From the NCBI GenBank assembly GCA_003117195.1, contig BDSI01000139.1, positions 124,001-188,000 of the forward strand: a stretch of DNA of 64,000 nucleotides. The letters run 5' to 3'. The notes beneath the pieces are model-generated. The model searched no databases. It saw only the letters and a program-made list of their open reading frames with translations, and was not told the origin of the DNA. The position numbers were made by a program, and so were the translations under genes. Shown one piece after another: positions 1-10,280 of this stretch; position 1 is the first letter of the stretch; each line of letters starts with the position of its first letter. This DNA is from Eudorina sp. 2006-703-Eu-15. Lineage: Eukaryota; Chlorophyta; Chlorophyceae; Chlamydomonadales; Volvocaceae.

Positions 1-19
1 CCGCAGGGCGACACAGGGG

Positions 20-455
20 CCCCCCGCCTGGGCCCCCCGCCTGGAGCCGCCACCTGGGCCCCCCACCTGGAGCCGCCACCCGGGCCCCCCACCTGGAGCC
101 GCCACCCGGGCCCCCCACCTGGAGCCGCCACCTGGGCCCCCCACCTGGAGCCGCCACCTGGGCCCCCCACCTGGAGCCGCCACCCGGGCCCCCCACCTGG
201 AGCCGCCACCCGGGCCCCCCACCTGGAGCCGCCACCCGGGCCCCCCACCTGGAGCCGCCACCCGGGCCCCCCACCTGGAGCCGCCACCTGGGCCCCCCAC
301 CTGGAGCCGCCACCCGGGCCCCCCACCTGGAGCCGCCACCCGGGCCCCCCACCTGGAGCCGCCACCCGGGCCCCCCACCTGGAGCCGCCACCCGGGCCCC
401 CCACCTGGAGCCGCCACCTGGGCCCCCCACCTGGAGCCGCCACCCGGCACCCTGT
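20..455. repeat. 27-bp GC-rich minisatellite
   Basis: About 16 head-to-tail copies of a 27-base unit containing GGAGCCGCCACC followed by GGGCCCCCCACCT. Copies differ mainly at one C/T position (CACCTGGG versus CACCCGGG). The unit is a multiple of three, so it stays open in several frames, but I see no splice site or codon bias tying it to a gene. It lies downstream of the minus-strand gene that ends near 647 and could be its 3' flank or a further intron. Confidence 0.9.
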
Positions 456-646
456 CCTCCCCCCTCAGCGACAGGTGACAACTGCGACAAAATCCCCAGC
501 GGGTGCCAGCTCTGCCCCGCCCTGCTGCCCCGGCTCCTCCTGCTCTCACGTCCCTCGGCTCGGCTCAGTTCGGGCGGGCGCCCATCCCACGTCCGGGGGT
601 GGGATCCCGTCCGGGGGGGAGGTCAGGTCCGGTCCGGGGGAGGTTT

Positions 647-3600
647 TCACGGCCAGCCGCCCGGTCGGTGGCGCATCACCGCCGCCGCCGCCGCCCTGGC
701 CCCCGCCACCACCCGCCCCCCGGTGGTCTGCCACAGCACGGGGCCGCTGGAGCCGCTGGGCCGCCCGCCCCGGCCGCCCGCCATGGCCGCGTTGGCCAGC
801 ATGCGGAGCTCCTCCTCGTACTTGCGTCTGGGGGTCGGGGGGTGGGGGGTCGGGTCGGGTCGGGTCGGGTCGGGGGTCGGGTCGGGGCGGGGCAGGGCGG
901 GGGGTCGGGGCGGGTCGGGTCGGGGCAGGGCGGGGCGGGGACACGTCCACGACCGCCGATTACGGTAGTGGTGATACCCGGGTAGGGGCTATTCCTCCTC
1001 TTAACTATCCAGTCACTGCCTCCCCGAGTAATGAGTAAGAAATGAGACGCAGGCCTATAGGGGGTCGGGACGGGGGGGGCCGGGAAGGGCTGCTGTAGGG
1101 GGAGTACACCCCACCCCAGCAGCCCTCGGCCAACGTCGGGCCCGATCAGATATGTAACGAACGATACACACACACACACACACACACACACCCACACGCG
1201 CGATTGGTTCTTTGCCCCTGCGCTGTGACGGCAGTTGACCGCGTTCGTACCCGGCGCAATTCGGCACCCGCATCTTTGCGTTCCATTTGCTTTGCTCGTT
1301 TTTTCCTTCTTACTAACAACTTTTAGGACCGTCGCGCTCACGTGTGTCCCTGTCTTGCCATCCGCCTTGCATGTCCTCCGACTTCGCTTCGATAACCACT
1401 GACGGTGCTGCTTCGCTTGGTGCTCCCGTTTCTGCATTCAGGTCAGTATCTTTTTCCTTCTGCACGGGCTGGGACGGTTGTGCCGGGCACTTGCTTGCTG
1501 TCGGCATCGCACGCGCTGTTGACGCATACGCCCTTGCTTTTGCTGCACCTTAGGATCAGTAGGTAGTTTAGGTAGTTGAGTTTCGACTGCATTAGCCTAC
1601 GGCGTCATAGCCGCTACTTCTGCTGGCGTAACGGCGCCCACCGGCGCTCGACAACGATACGGGGCGCCACGGCATCACGGACTACACCACCTTGGGACTA
1701 CTTATGGTCGACATACTTCGCCCTGGCATATTGGTAACTCTGGTCTCGGTCTCAGTCGTCGGTTGCATTACTGGACACGGGTCTGTTTTTTCGCGGCTCA
1801 GCTTTTCTCTTTGATAACACCCACACGCGCACCTGAACTCGCGCTCCTCCATGACCTCCGCCTCCAGCTCCGCCACCCGCGCCAGCCACTGGGCCGCCTC
1901 CGAGGGGGTCATCTCGTCCTCCCGCAGCACGTGCCGGTCGGTGACCTGCGGCGGGGGGATTGGGGGCGAGGGGGTTGGGTTGGGGGGTTGCGGGTTGGGG
2001 CCGAGGGTCGGCGTCCCCCCGGGCGGGTAGGTTCCAATGCCGGTGGGAACGGGGGGCGGGCAGGCGCGGGGTCATGTCAACCAGCGACCCGAGGCTCAGA
2101 ATGAAAAGCACAGGGGCAGGGGTTCGACCGATACTGGAAGCCCGCTTTCCTGTGCGCCGTGCCTCGCCCTTCGTCGTGCCCCGTCATCGTCGCACCTGCG
2201 CCGGCTGTACTCAGAGGTACCTGTTCCCTTCCCGGTCATTCCCTCCCCTCATCCCCTCATCCCGCGCATCCCTCTCCCACGGGCGGGTGAGGCCTGAGCT
2301 CCCCCCCGACCCCCGGGGGGAGCACACCCTTCCCGCCCCCCTCCCCACGCCCTCCCCGGAGCCCGCACTCCCCACCCTAGAACCCCTACGTTTCCAACCC
2401 TCCCGCCCCGTACCCAGGAGGCTCCAGACAGGGACTTGGAAGATGTACCCCCCGCTGGGTACCCCGACGGTGAACCCGATAGTGAACCCCAGGGGACCCC
2501 GCTGGCGAACCCCCCCGCTCGTTGCCCCCCGATAGTCCTGTGCGGCCACTCACCGCCGTGAGCGGGTAGCTCGCCTCCGACTCCCCGCCCGGGCCGTGCC
2601 ACCAGGAGGCGTGCGTGCCGTCGTCCGACGACCGCCCGTCGCCGCCGCGCGTCCGCGGCCGCCCGCCGCCGTACCCCCCGCCACCACCTCCGCCGCCTCC
2701 GCTTCCGCCGCCTCCGTCCTGGAACACCACCGCCCGCGCAAAGGGCAGCTGCGACGGCGGCACGTCCCGCAGCCCCACCACCACCGCCTCGCCGGCCGCC
2801 AGCTGCTCCTCCGCCCTCTGGAGCTCCTCTTGGGCAGCCAACCAGCGGGAGGACCCGGCGGCGGCGCTGCCGGCGGCGGGACCCGGTCCCGGTCCGGAGC
2901 TCGCGGGCCGTCGGCTCCGGGAACTGGAAGGCCGCAGCCACCGCTCCGGGGACCTGGGGGGCTGTAGCTGCTGCTGCTGCTGCTGCACCAGCTGTTGGCG
3001 CTGCTGCAGCAGCTGCTGTAGCTTGTTCTGCGCCTGCTGCAGCTGCTGGTGGTGGTGCTGGTGGTTCGCGGAGGAGGCGGCGGCGAGCTCCGGAGGTGGA
3101 TGTGGGGTGTGGGGTTGGGAGCCCTGCGGCAGCGGCAGGAGCTGCGGAGAGGACGACGATGGCTGCTGATCCTGCTCGGGCTGCTGTTGCTGAGGCGGAG
3201 GCGGATGGTGCGGAGCTGCCGGAAGGTGCGGCAGCAGCTCATGCGCATGCGCGGGGTGCGGCCGCGGGGGTGACCCACCGCCCCTCAGCGGGCTCCCGCT
3301 GCCGTCCCGGGGTGGCGACCCACTGCCCCTCGAGGGCCCCGGCCCGTAGTCCGCGTCCGCACCCGCCAGCCCCTCCAGATAGGCGAGGCTGACCGCCGCG
3401 TCCGTCCCGCCCCAGCCCCCGTGCCCGTGCCCCGCCCCCGGCAGGGGAGCCGAGGCGGGCCCCGGGCTGTACCCCTCCGCCGGCCCCTGGCCCATGCCCT
3501 GACGGGGCGAGGCCGCAGGGCTGTCCATCGAGACTTGCAGGTGGTGTGCGGCGGTGAGGTGGAGGCCGCCGTTGGGGCCGCCGCGGGCGGAGCCCACCCG

Positions 3601-4413
3601 CTTGGGGTTCGCGGGCGGGTGAGGCTGAAAGGAGTAGTCCGCGCGGCCGCCGCCGCCGCCTCCGGCTGCGGCGGCGACGGCAGCAGCCAGGGCGTGCATC
3701 GGCAGCGCGTGGCGCGGCGAGTGCGCGGCTCGGCGGGAGGGGTACTCCGCCGCGCGTGGTCCGAAGGCGCGCTCCGGCGGCGGCGCGCCTTGGTGGCGGG
3801 TCGGGTTGAGCTGCTCGTGCAGCGGCGGCGGCGCGCTGGCGGGGAAGCTGGTGAGGCGCTGCAGCAGCTGCCGGGCGGACTGGGGGCGCTGGGCGGAGGC
3901 GGGGCGGGCGCCGCTGGGCGCCGCCATGCCGGGGAGGGGTATCCCTGGAGGGGAAACGGCGAGGCGGACGCCTGCGAGGGCCGCGGGGGACAGCACGGGC
4001 GCGGAGACGACGGAGCGGACGCCGACCACGTGCGGCGGCGCCTGGGCCACGGCGCCGGTGGGGGAGGGCGCCCCGAGGTGCACGGACTGGGGGGGCGGGG
4101 GGACCAGCGCGCTGAGGTTGGTGATCTTACGGAGGAGGGTGCTGCCGGCGGTGCTGCGGGGCCCGGGGCGCGGCGGGGCGGTGAGCCGCGCGTGCGCTGC
4201 CGCGTACTGCTGCAGGCGCTCGTGGGTGAGGCGCAGCTCGCCGTTGGGCGCCGAGGGCTCGCCGGACTGAGAGGGGCCGCGCCGCTCATGGGACGCGCGG
4301 TCGGGCTTCCAAGGTTTCGCGACGTGCTTGGTGCTGGTCACCACGACATCGCTTGATACGCGACGGTCATAGCCCCTGCGCGGCACGGGACAGGCACCGG
4401 CGTTGGACGTCAT
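647..4413 (-). CDS. Gln/Gly/Pro-rich protein with C-terminal coiled coil, unknown function
   Basis: Three exons: 4413-2554 (620 codons), 1945-1833 (113 nt) and 827-647. The ATG at 4413 is preceded directly by an in-frame TGA, which fixes the start. Donors are GTGAGT at 2553 and GTGCGC at 1832; acceptors are CCGCAG and CCCCAG. Phases agree: exon 2 leaves AG, completed by A of exon 3. The product is about 717 residues. Most of exon 1 is low complexity (Pro/Ala, then His/Gln runs near residues 400-480, then a Gly run near 585-600). The last two exons encode a charged helix (WLARVAELEAEVMEERE, then KYEEELRML) that reads as a coiled coil. I recognise no catalytic domain. The stop at 647 is the first in frame; splicing further left cannot be excluded. 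Confidence 0.7.
838..945. repeat. GGGTC/GGGGC short tandem repeat in intron
   Basis: Irregular array of GGGTC and GGGGC units on the plus strand, at the 3' end of the last intron of the minus-strand gene at 647-4413. It is C-rich in the sense strand, so it doubles as the pyrimidine tract before the acceptor at 828-830. The plus strand could form G-quadruplexes. Confidence 0.8.
1166..1192. repeat. (CA)n microsatellite
   Basis: About 13 CA dinucleotides, inside the long last intron (828-1832) of the minus-strand gene at 647-4413. Confidence 0.95.
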
Positions 4414-6139
4414 TCAGACGTCGTTGTTGCCGATGCAGGAAGGTGATATGGCCTTCAACTGCAGGAAGTCCTGCCTAATAAGGACAGGAATGCGTTTCTA
4501 AAGGTTTTTTAGGTTGCAGAACAATGCGAGTCGGTACCTGGGCTCCTGACGCCGCGGTGCAGAGCTCGCCCGGGGCTGAGGGACCGTGGCGATTGCCCCA
4601 GTGGTGCTTGCAGCAACTGAGGACTTTATAACGCCATCCACGCTCCTCACTGATTCAGCTACATTGCCCGCACGTTGTTGGCCGGTTGACATGAGGAAAG
4701 AGAGCCTGTTCTCAACTATCGAGTGATCCCATTATTCATGTACATTGATACCTTTTGGGGGAAAAAACTAATGCAGGGCGTCAGTCAGGTCATTTCGAAC
4801 ACCGTGTGGGCGGCAGTACGCAAGAAACTTAGATAGAGGGTCGCGACAGACATGATCGCACCTGAACAACTCGTTTTTGGCTTCAGAATTGTTGCTTTAT
4901 GTATGTCAATTTGATATTCATTTCTTCTTGCGACAACCTTCCAGACACAGCCCGCCTTCTGCGTGAACGTCAGGGGATACTCAATCAGTCTCGCGAGGTC
5001 CCAATTAATCGCAACATGCTTGCACTTTTCATGAATGCTGTAATGCATTTCCTTTAAGTCGTTCGCTGCGCCTTCTTTCAGCAACGAAGCGTGAGGGCCT
5101 AGACGCCGCCCCAACCAAACACCGTTGGTCTGAATTCGCAACACATCAAATCTCAGACCTCTTGAATGTTAGCGTTGCCTGGCAAACCAGTCGGCCCACA
5201 TTTCTCTCGGGCTCATCATGTGCATTAGTTGACCGAGGCTTTGTTGCACCCCGATGGCTGCTGTTTCGAACACATCCTCACCCAGCGTATGGGCGAGGAA
5301 TACAAAAACAAGAGAAACGCTCACTGACGTCGTTCATCCTGGGGCTCCTCTGGACGAGCAAGGACGAGCCGAGCAGCCAGGTGGTGCCCGGTGGCGTGGG
5401 GGTCTCAGCCTTTTTCACTGTACACCTGCCTACCCAAGAGGAACAATTTCCCCAAGGCAGTGCTGTAACAACTCTACAACCAGCGCTGGTTGAGCGAGGC
5501 GTCGCGTGGGCCGCTGAGTGTCACCTTGGGGCCCATCTGCCAAGTCGTCCCGTGTCATCCCGTGCCATCCCCTGACAATGCTACAACCCAATCCCTAACA
5601 TCAACTTACACAAAACTGAATGATTATTTTTTATTTTTTTACCAAGCTCCTGAATGAGGAAATGTAACAGTGGACTGAATGAACCCTTAGCGGGGGACCG
5701 GGAGGGACGTGGAGGGATCACCGGCGCCTACCTACCCGCTCCGCAGGCAGCGCAGCGCAGCACTCCGCACCCCACATCTCTCTCACATTAGCGCGGCTCA
5801 CGTGTCACTTCTTCTTGCACTGCGCGCTACAACGCTCGATGCGCCCCGCCGTGCCCTGCACCGACAACCGCCACCGGGTCAACGTAGCACGTGGCGGCGG
5901 TTCCCTGCGCACCAGCCCTGATCAGCTGGTGGTTGGTTTTCGGTTATCAACAGCCGGCTGTGTGCCACCACACAATATACGGCGACTGAAGGAATGTGGT
6001 TGTAAGCACAAAGGCGTAACCCGGGATCGGGGCTGCAAGGCTGGCTTAGCTTGCGCTGGTGCCGTCGATCGATCCAACGCCCCACGCGACGACTCACTTT
6101 TGGGAAATAGGCAGGCAGGGCGGGTGTCCGTAAGGTGCC
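4414..6139. other. Intergenic stretch, less GC-rich, no supported gene
   Basis: Upstream of the minus-strand gene that starts at 4413. Base composition falls between about 4420 and 5660. No gene model could be built. The only reading frame with protein-like composition is at 4785-5144 on the minus strand and is listed separately. A T-rich patch sits at 5625-5640. Confidence 0.6.
4785..5144 (-). CDS. Unrecognised ORF, possible exon or degraded gene
   Basis: A 119-codon frame with balanced amino-acid composition (for example NDLKEMHYSIHEKCKHVAI, then NEYQIDIHK), unlike the Pro/Arg/Ala-rich chance frames elsewhere in the window. Local GC is nearer 50%. An acceptor-like GAATTCAG sits near its start around 5130, so it may be an internal exon rather than a gene start. 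I do not recognise the family and no neighbouring exon could be joined. It could be a transposon remnant. Confidence 0.25.
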   Translation of the reverse strand: MLRIQTNGVWLGRRLGPHASLLKEGAANDLKEMHYSIHEKCKHVAINWDLARLIEYPLTFTQKAGCVWKVVARRNEYQIDIHKATILKPKTSCSGAIMSVATLYLSFLRTAAHTVFEMT

Positions 6140-6273
6140 ATTATTATCAAGGATGTTACAGCGGACCCCGCGGGTCATCGGTGACAGCCAACGGCGACAG
6201 CCGAGGCTTCCTCACCATACACTGCCTAAACGAACTGGCGCCACCATGGCGCTCCGGACAGGCTCCACAAGTG
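6140..6273 (+). repeat. Dispersed ~130-bp repeat, copy 1
   Basis: Begins CCATTATTATCAAGGATGTT and ends GGACAGGCTCCACAAGT. A second copy in the same orientation lies at 8436-8564 with about 90% identity by eye and one indel of about 10 bases (an extra CAACGGCGACAG-like segment here). It has no coding frame shared by both copies, so it is more like a short non-autonomous element or element end than a gene duplicate. Confidence 0.75.
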
Positions 6274-6439
6274 CACCGAAACACTCCCCGGGCCCACACT
6301 ATCAGGGAACCACCCCGTCCTGAGAACCAACCATGGCAATAATAATAGGCGTTATCTAGCCCGCTCAGGGGGAGTTAGCCACCAGGGCGCCCCCACCGTA
6401 TTAGGGGTAATAACCACCACCCCAGCCAAGGCGGGGTCA

Positions 6440-6500
6440 CCGCTCCAGCGGTGGCCGGACCTGGTTTACATTGCGGCTGAGGCTGGCAACCTCTCGGTAC
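6440..6500 (+). pseudogene. Ankyrin-repeat fragment
   Basis: Encodes PDLVYIAAEAGNLSV, nearly identical to PDLVYIAAKAGNLSV at 8257-8300 in the broken ankyrin gene downstream. Only about 50 bases match, and nothing before or after continues an ankyrin frame. I read it as a duplicated scrap of the neighbouring gene or of a relative. Confidence 0.6.
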
Positions 6501-6514
6501 CGCTACTCGGTCAG

Positions 6515-9020
6515 ATGGTGAGCACCCCACCGGTGAGCCGCGCGACCTCCGGCAGTTTTCAAGCTCCGCACCCACGGACCCTTGTGTTACCGCCACCGAC
6601 CCTGTTCACCACGCCGCTGCCCTTGCCCCTTGCCCCCGTCCTCATGCACGCAGCTGCTGGCACCGCCCGGCCCGCCGCTGCCTCCTTCCCCACCAACCGC
6701 ACCAACCGCCCCATCACCACATCACCACAGCCCGGTGCCTCGTCTCGGGGCTTGACAGAGCAGGCGGCAGCGACGGCGGCGGCTGTGGGGGTTGCGGTGG
6801 CGGTGGGGGTTGCGGTGGCGGTGGCGGTGGCGGAGGTGAAGAACGAAGCTCCACATCCAGTGACCCGCTGGGTCGACCTGACCCCGGAGCTGCAGCAGCT
6901 TGTGGCTCAGCACCTGCCAGGCAACGACGTGGCCTGCACCTTGAGGCTGCTCAACAAGGCCGCCAAGGAGCTCTTGCGCGGCGCGACCCGGGTCCGGCTG
7001 TCCGAGCCGGTGCCGCCGCACGCCTTCGCCCGGCGCTGGGGAAGCCCAGCCGAGTATGACAGCCTGACGCGCACAGCCCGGCGGAAGATCCTGGCGCTTA
7101 CTGCAGCCAGCGGCGACCTGCATAACCTCCAGGTGGCCATCGCCGCTGCGGGCTGCTTGCCGGACCGGACAGCGCTTGTAGGCGCATTGGCTGGGAATGA
7201 ACCACCTCGCCGTTTGCGACTGGCTGGCGGAGCGGCTGCGGTGGGGCTGGCGCGACGCAGCGAAGGCCGTTGCCAGCAACGGCGACATCGACCGGCTCCT
7301 CTCCATTCTGTGGCCGGTTGGTGCGACTTCCGCGTTGCAAGTGGCAGCCAGAGCGGGCCATCAGGACGTGTGCGAGGAGCTGCTGGCGGAGTTTAGCTTC
7401 ACCAGCTGGAACCTGGAGTGGGCTGCTTACTCGGTAGCCAGCAGCGGGCGTGCAGAGCTGGTGCAGTGGCTGCTGCAGCGCATGGAAAAGGTCGAGTATG
7501 CGGCCGCGCTGCTGCAGCACGCAGCGCACGGATGCGACCTGGAGGGGTTGCAGCACGTGCACCACACCCTGATCTCCAGAAGAGAGGATGGTGCGCGGCC
7601 GCTTCAGGACGACTGCGACAGCCACCTCCTCGGCGCCCTGACCAGCACCACCCCGGACTGGCGGGACAAGCTGGACTGGCTGCGGGAGTGTGGCTATGCG
7701 GCGCGCGGCATCTTCCATTGCAAGCTGCCAGCCACGCTGCAACCCGGCGAGCGCCTCGAGCTAGCGCGCCCAGCTGCACTTGGAGCTGGTGCCGGAGGGC
7801 GCGCGTGCTGAAGCTGCTTGGCGGATCCTCTGCCAGGGGTTGGAGCTCGCTGCACCTGAACTGGTGGGCTTCGCCCTGGAGCTGTGGCCGGCAGACAGGC
7901 TGGAATACCTGGCTCGCTGGCAGCCGGACACCAGGGAGGGGAGTATTGAGATGATGTGGCTGCCGGATACCCCAGCCCATGCGGTGGTTGCCGCGCGCGG
8001 GGCTGGCGGCTCGAGGTGTCCCTATCTGGGACCGCGTTAGCCGCAATACGGTACATCACAGCCACGGAAGCAGCGCCCTCGGGTGCTCTGCACGTGCTGC
8101 AGTGGATGGCCGGCGGCGGCGAGGAGGCGGCGGGCAAGCGATGAGGGGCCCGCAGTGGCTGGGGCGCCGGTGGCCGAGCTGGCGGGCCTGGACGGGGGCG
8201 GACCGGAGGTCAGGGCGCATGCAGCGGAGTATCTGCGGAAGGTTCTGAAGAGTTGTCAACCGGACCTGGTTTACATTGCGGCCAAGGCTGGCAACCTGTC
8301 GGTTGTGCAGTGGCTGCACGCACAAGGGGCGCATGGGATGAGGGAGTCATCAACCGGGCTGCGAGGTCGGGCAACGTTGCCCTCATCGAGCGGATTGTGG
8401 ACCACTGTCCGCTGGCGGTGAGTTAGTGAGTCTCAGTCCATTATTACCAAGGATGTTACAGCAGACCCCGCGGGTCATCGGTGACAGCCGAAGCTTCCTC
8501 ACCATACACTGCATGAACGAAACTGCGCCACCATGGCGCACCGGACAGGCTCCACAAGTAGTGCTCAGTCCATGTATTGCCCTAGTGTGGATCGCCGGAA
8601 GCAAGCATGCCCTACAGGATACCTGCAAGGTTCGTGTGTGGATCAGAGGTGTGGGTCGCGTCAAAATGCAGATGTCAGCATTCATTCGTGTTCCCATCCG
8701 GTCCCTTTTTGCAACAGGATACCAGTTACTGCTACGAGGGCGCCATCGCCAACCAGGACATGGCGGTCGTGCAGTGCGTGCCTGCAGCGGAAGGGTGTTG
8801 GCGCTGGGGCTGGGGGGAGGACCTGCTCCTCAGCCATGGTATGAAAGAAGGCTGCTGCGTGGAGTTCCTGTCCTGCCTGCTGGAGCAGGGCTGCAAGGTG
8901 AACTGGGAGGAGGCCTGGGACGCTGCACGCAGCAGTGTCGATGCCGACGCTGTTCGGGATTTCATCAACGTGAAACGCGCCCGCGCGCCCGCGCCATTCG
9001 CGCCCGCGCTTTCTCGTTAG
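6515..9020 (+). pseudogene. F-box-like/ankyrin-repeat gene, frame broken several times
   Basis: The N-terminal part, from about 6865, reads WVDLTPELQQLVAQHL with CTLRLLNKAAKELL, an F-box-like motif, then YDSLTRTARRKILALTAASG. I recall this arrangement from a large ankyrin family in volvocine algae. Ankyrin-like units follow (ALQVAARAGHQDVCEELL, PDLVYIAAKAGNLSVVQWL, AARSGNVALIERIVDHCPL). The frame changes near 7190, 7770, 8035-8150 and 8335. A probable intron runs from GTGAGT at 8420 to TTTTTGCAACAG ending near 8719 and contains repeat copy 2. The last exon, about 8720-9020, ends with a stop after a short Ala/Pro/Arg tail. The ATG at 6515 is a guess; another is at 6644. With at least four shifts a pseudogene is most likely, although consensus errors elsewhere in this window mean some shifts may not be real. 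Confidence 0.65.
8436..8564 (+). repeat. Dispersed ~130-bp repeat, copy 2
   Basis: Same element and orientation as 6140-6273. It sits inside what looks like an intron (8420-8719) of the ankyrin gene, starting about 16 bases after the donor. Both copies include CCCCGCGGGTCATCGGTGAC and GCCACCATGGCG. Confidence 0.75.
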
Positions 9021-9287
9021 GGTAGGGAGGCGGCGGCATCGCGGCGCGCTTGATTCGCGGCTGGTCCGGGTTCGAAAGTAGAGGGCTTCCTAAGAGCACC
9101 GATCGGTATTGTGCCATCGGCCCGAGGGGGCTGGTCACCGCTTATGCGAGTGTCATGCATTGTGCAGCCCATACGTGAACTAACCCTACCTGCTGCTGGA
9201 TGGGTGGGTGGGTAGCTCTGTACCTTCGACGGTGCCCATCGATGACGTGATGCACGCTGGCGGCCACCTGAGCTGAGCTGAGCTGGG

Positions 9288-10280
9288 TTGCGGTCTTCCA
9301 GGCCAGCACGGTCTCTGCCTGATGCGGGCGTGCGTTTCGGTGCCGTACTGGACGGCGCAGGCGTGGGGGCAGCAGTTGATGGAGTTGGCAAGCAACAGGT
9401 TTGGTGTTCCTGCCGCCGCACACGCACGGCGCTGTTCGCGCCGGGCGAGGGGGGCCTCGAGCTCCTTCCTTCCGCACCCGCAGTGGCAGGTCGTGGCGGT
9501 CCGGGTGCAGTGGTAGACTGGGCACTCGTACGGACGGTGGCGCTCTGGCGCATCCCCTCGCTATGCGCTCGACCTACCTTCGGGGCGTGGGTGCGCCCCC
9601 TGTTGTGACTGATGACTTGGTTGTCTCACATCTGCAGTCGTCCGCTCCCGGAGCTGATCACGAGGGGCGCCTCAGGTCCATCGACCAGGTTATCATGGCC
9701 CATGTGGGGGGCGTCCTCTTGGAAGTCGTATGGGTCGTACTTTGCGGCTTTTGTGCGCTTCGTGTGGCGGAGGGCTTGGGAGTTCCTGCCCGCCACGCAG
9801 TACACGGGGTTGCTCTGGGCTCAGTACTTGGCGGCTAAGGGCACGGTGCAGGCGCGCACGGCGCAGCCTTATTGCTTCAGCACGGTTTTCACTGTGCACG
9901 ATTTGCTAGGTTTCGAGAAGCCTTGTGACGGGGACAACGTCTTGTTGGCGGCTTTTCGGAAGGGCTGGGCGCGGCTGCAGGTTCCGCTCTCCGTGCCGTC
10001 ATCGTTAGAGTTGGCCTTCAGCGCAGCGGACGCTTGGCGCCTCTACGAGTGTCTGCCGGCCGTGGCCGTTCAGTCGGACCTCTTCGTGCCGCTGCTGTTC
10101 GTGGTCCTCGATTTCTGTCTCTTCTTGCGGCCGGATTCGCTGCTGTCGATGGGGTGGGCTCGCGTCTCTTTCGTCGCTGGCGAGCCGGTGTTTCAGGATA
10201 CGCCCCTTAGCTGGAAGAGTCGCGTTGTGTCCCCCGAGCAGGCGCCGGTTTTGCAGTTTCCCCTGTGCGGCCTCCTGTGA
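9288..10280 (+). mobile_element. Truncated DIRS-like (tyrosine recombinase) retroelement
   Basis: Two pieces of one degenerate element. At about 9320-9515 the frame VPYWTAQAWGQQLMELAS resembles the region just after the RNase H domain in DIRS/PAT-type polyproteins. At 9612-10280 a 222-codon frame carries a recombinase core-binding domain (SSWKSYGSYFAAFVRF, LLWAQYLAAKGTVQA, GWARLQVPL) and the start of the catalytic domain, with FLRPDSLLSMGWA as the likely first-arginine box. The frame stops at 10278 before the conserved H-x-x-R and catalytic tyrosine, and a frameshift separates the two pieces. Reverse transcriptase and element ends were not found. An inactive remnant; the family assignment rests on motif recall. 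Confidence 0.7.
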
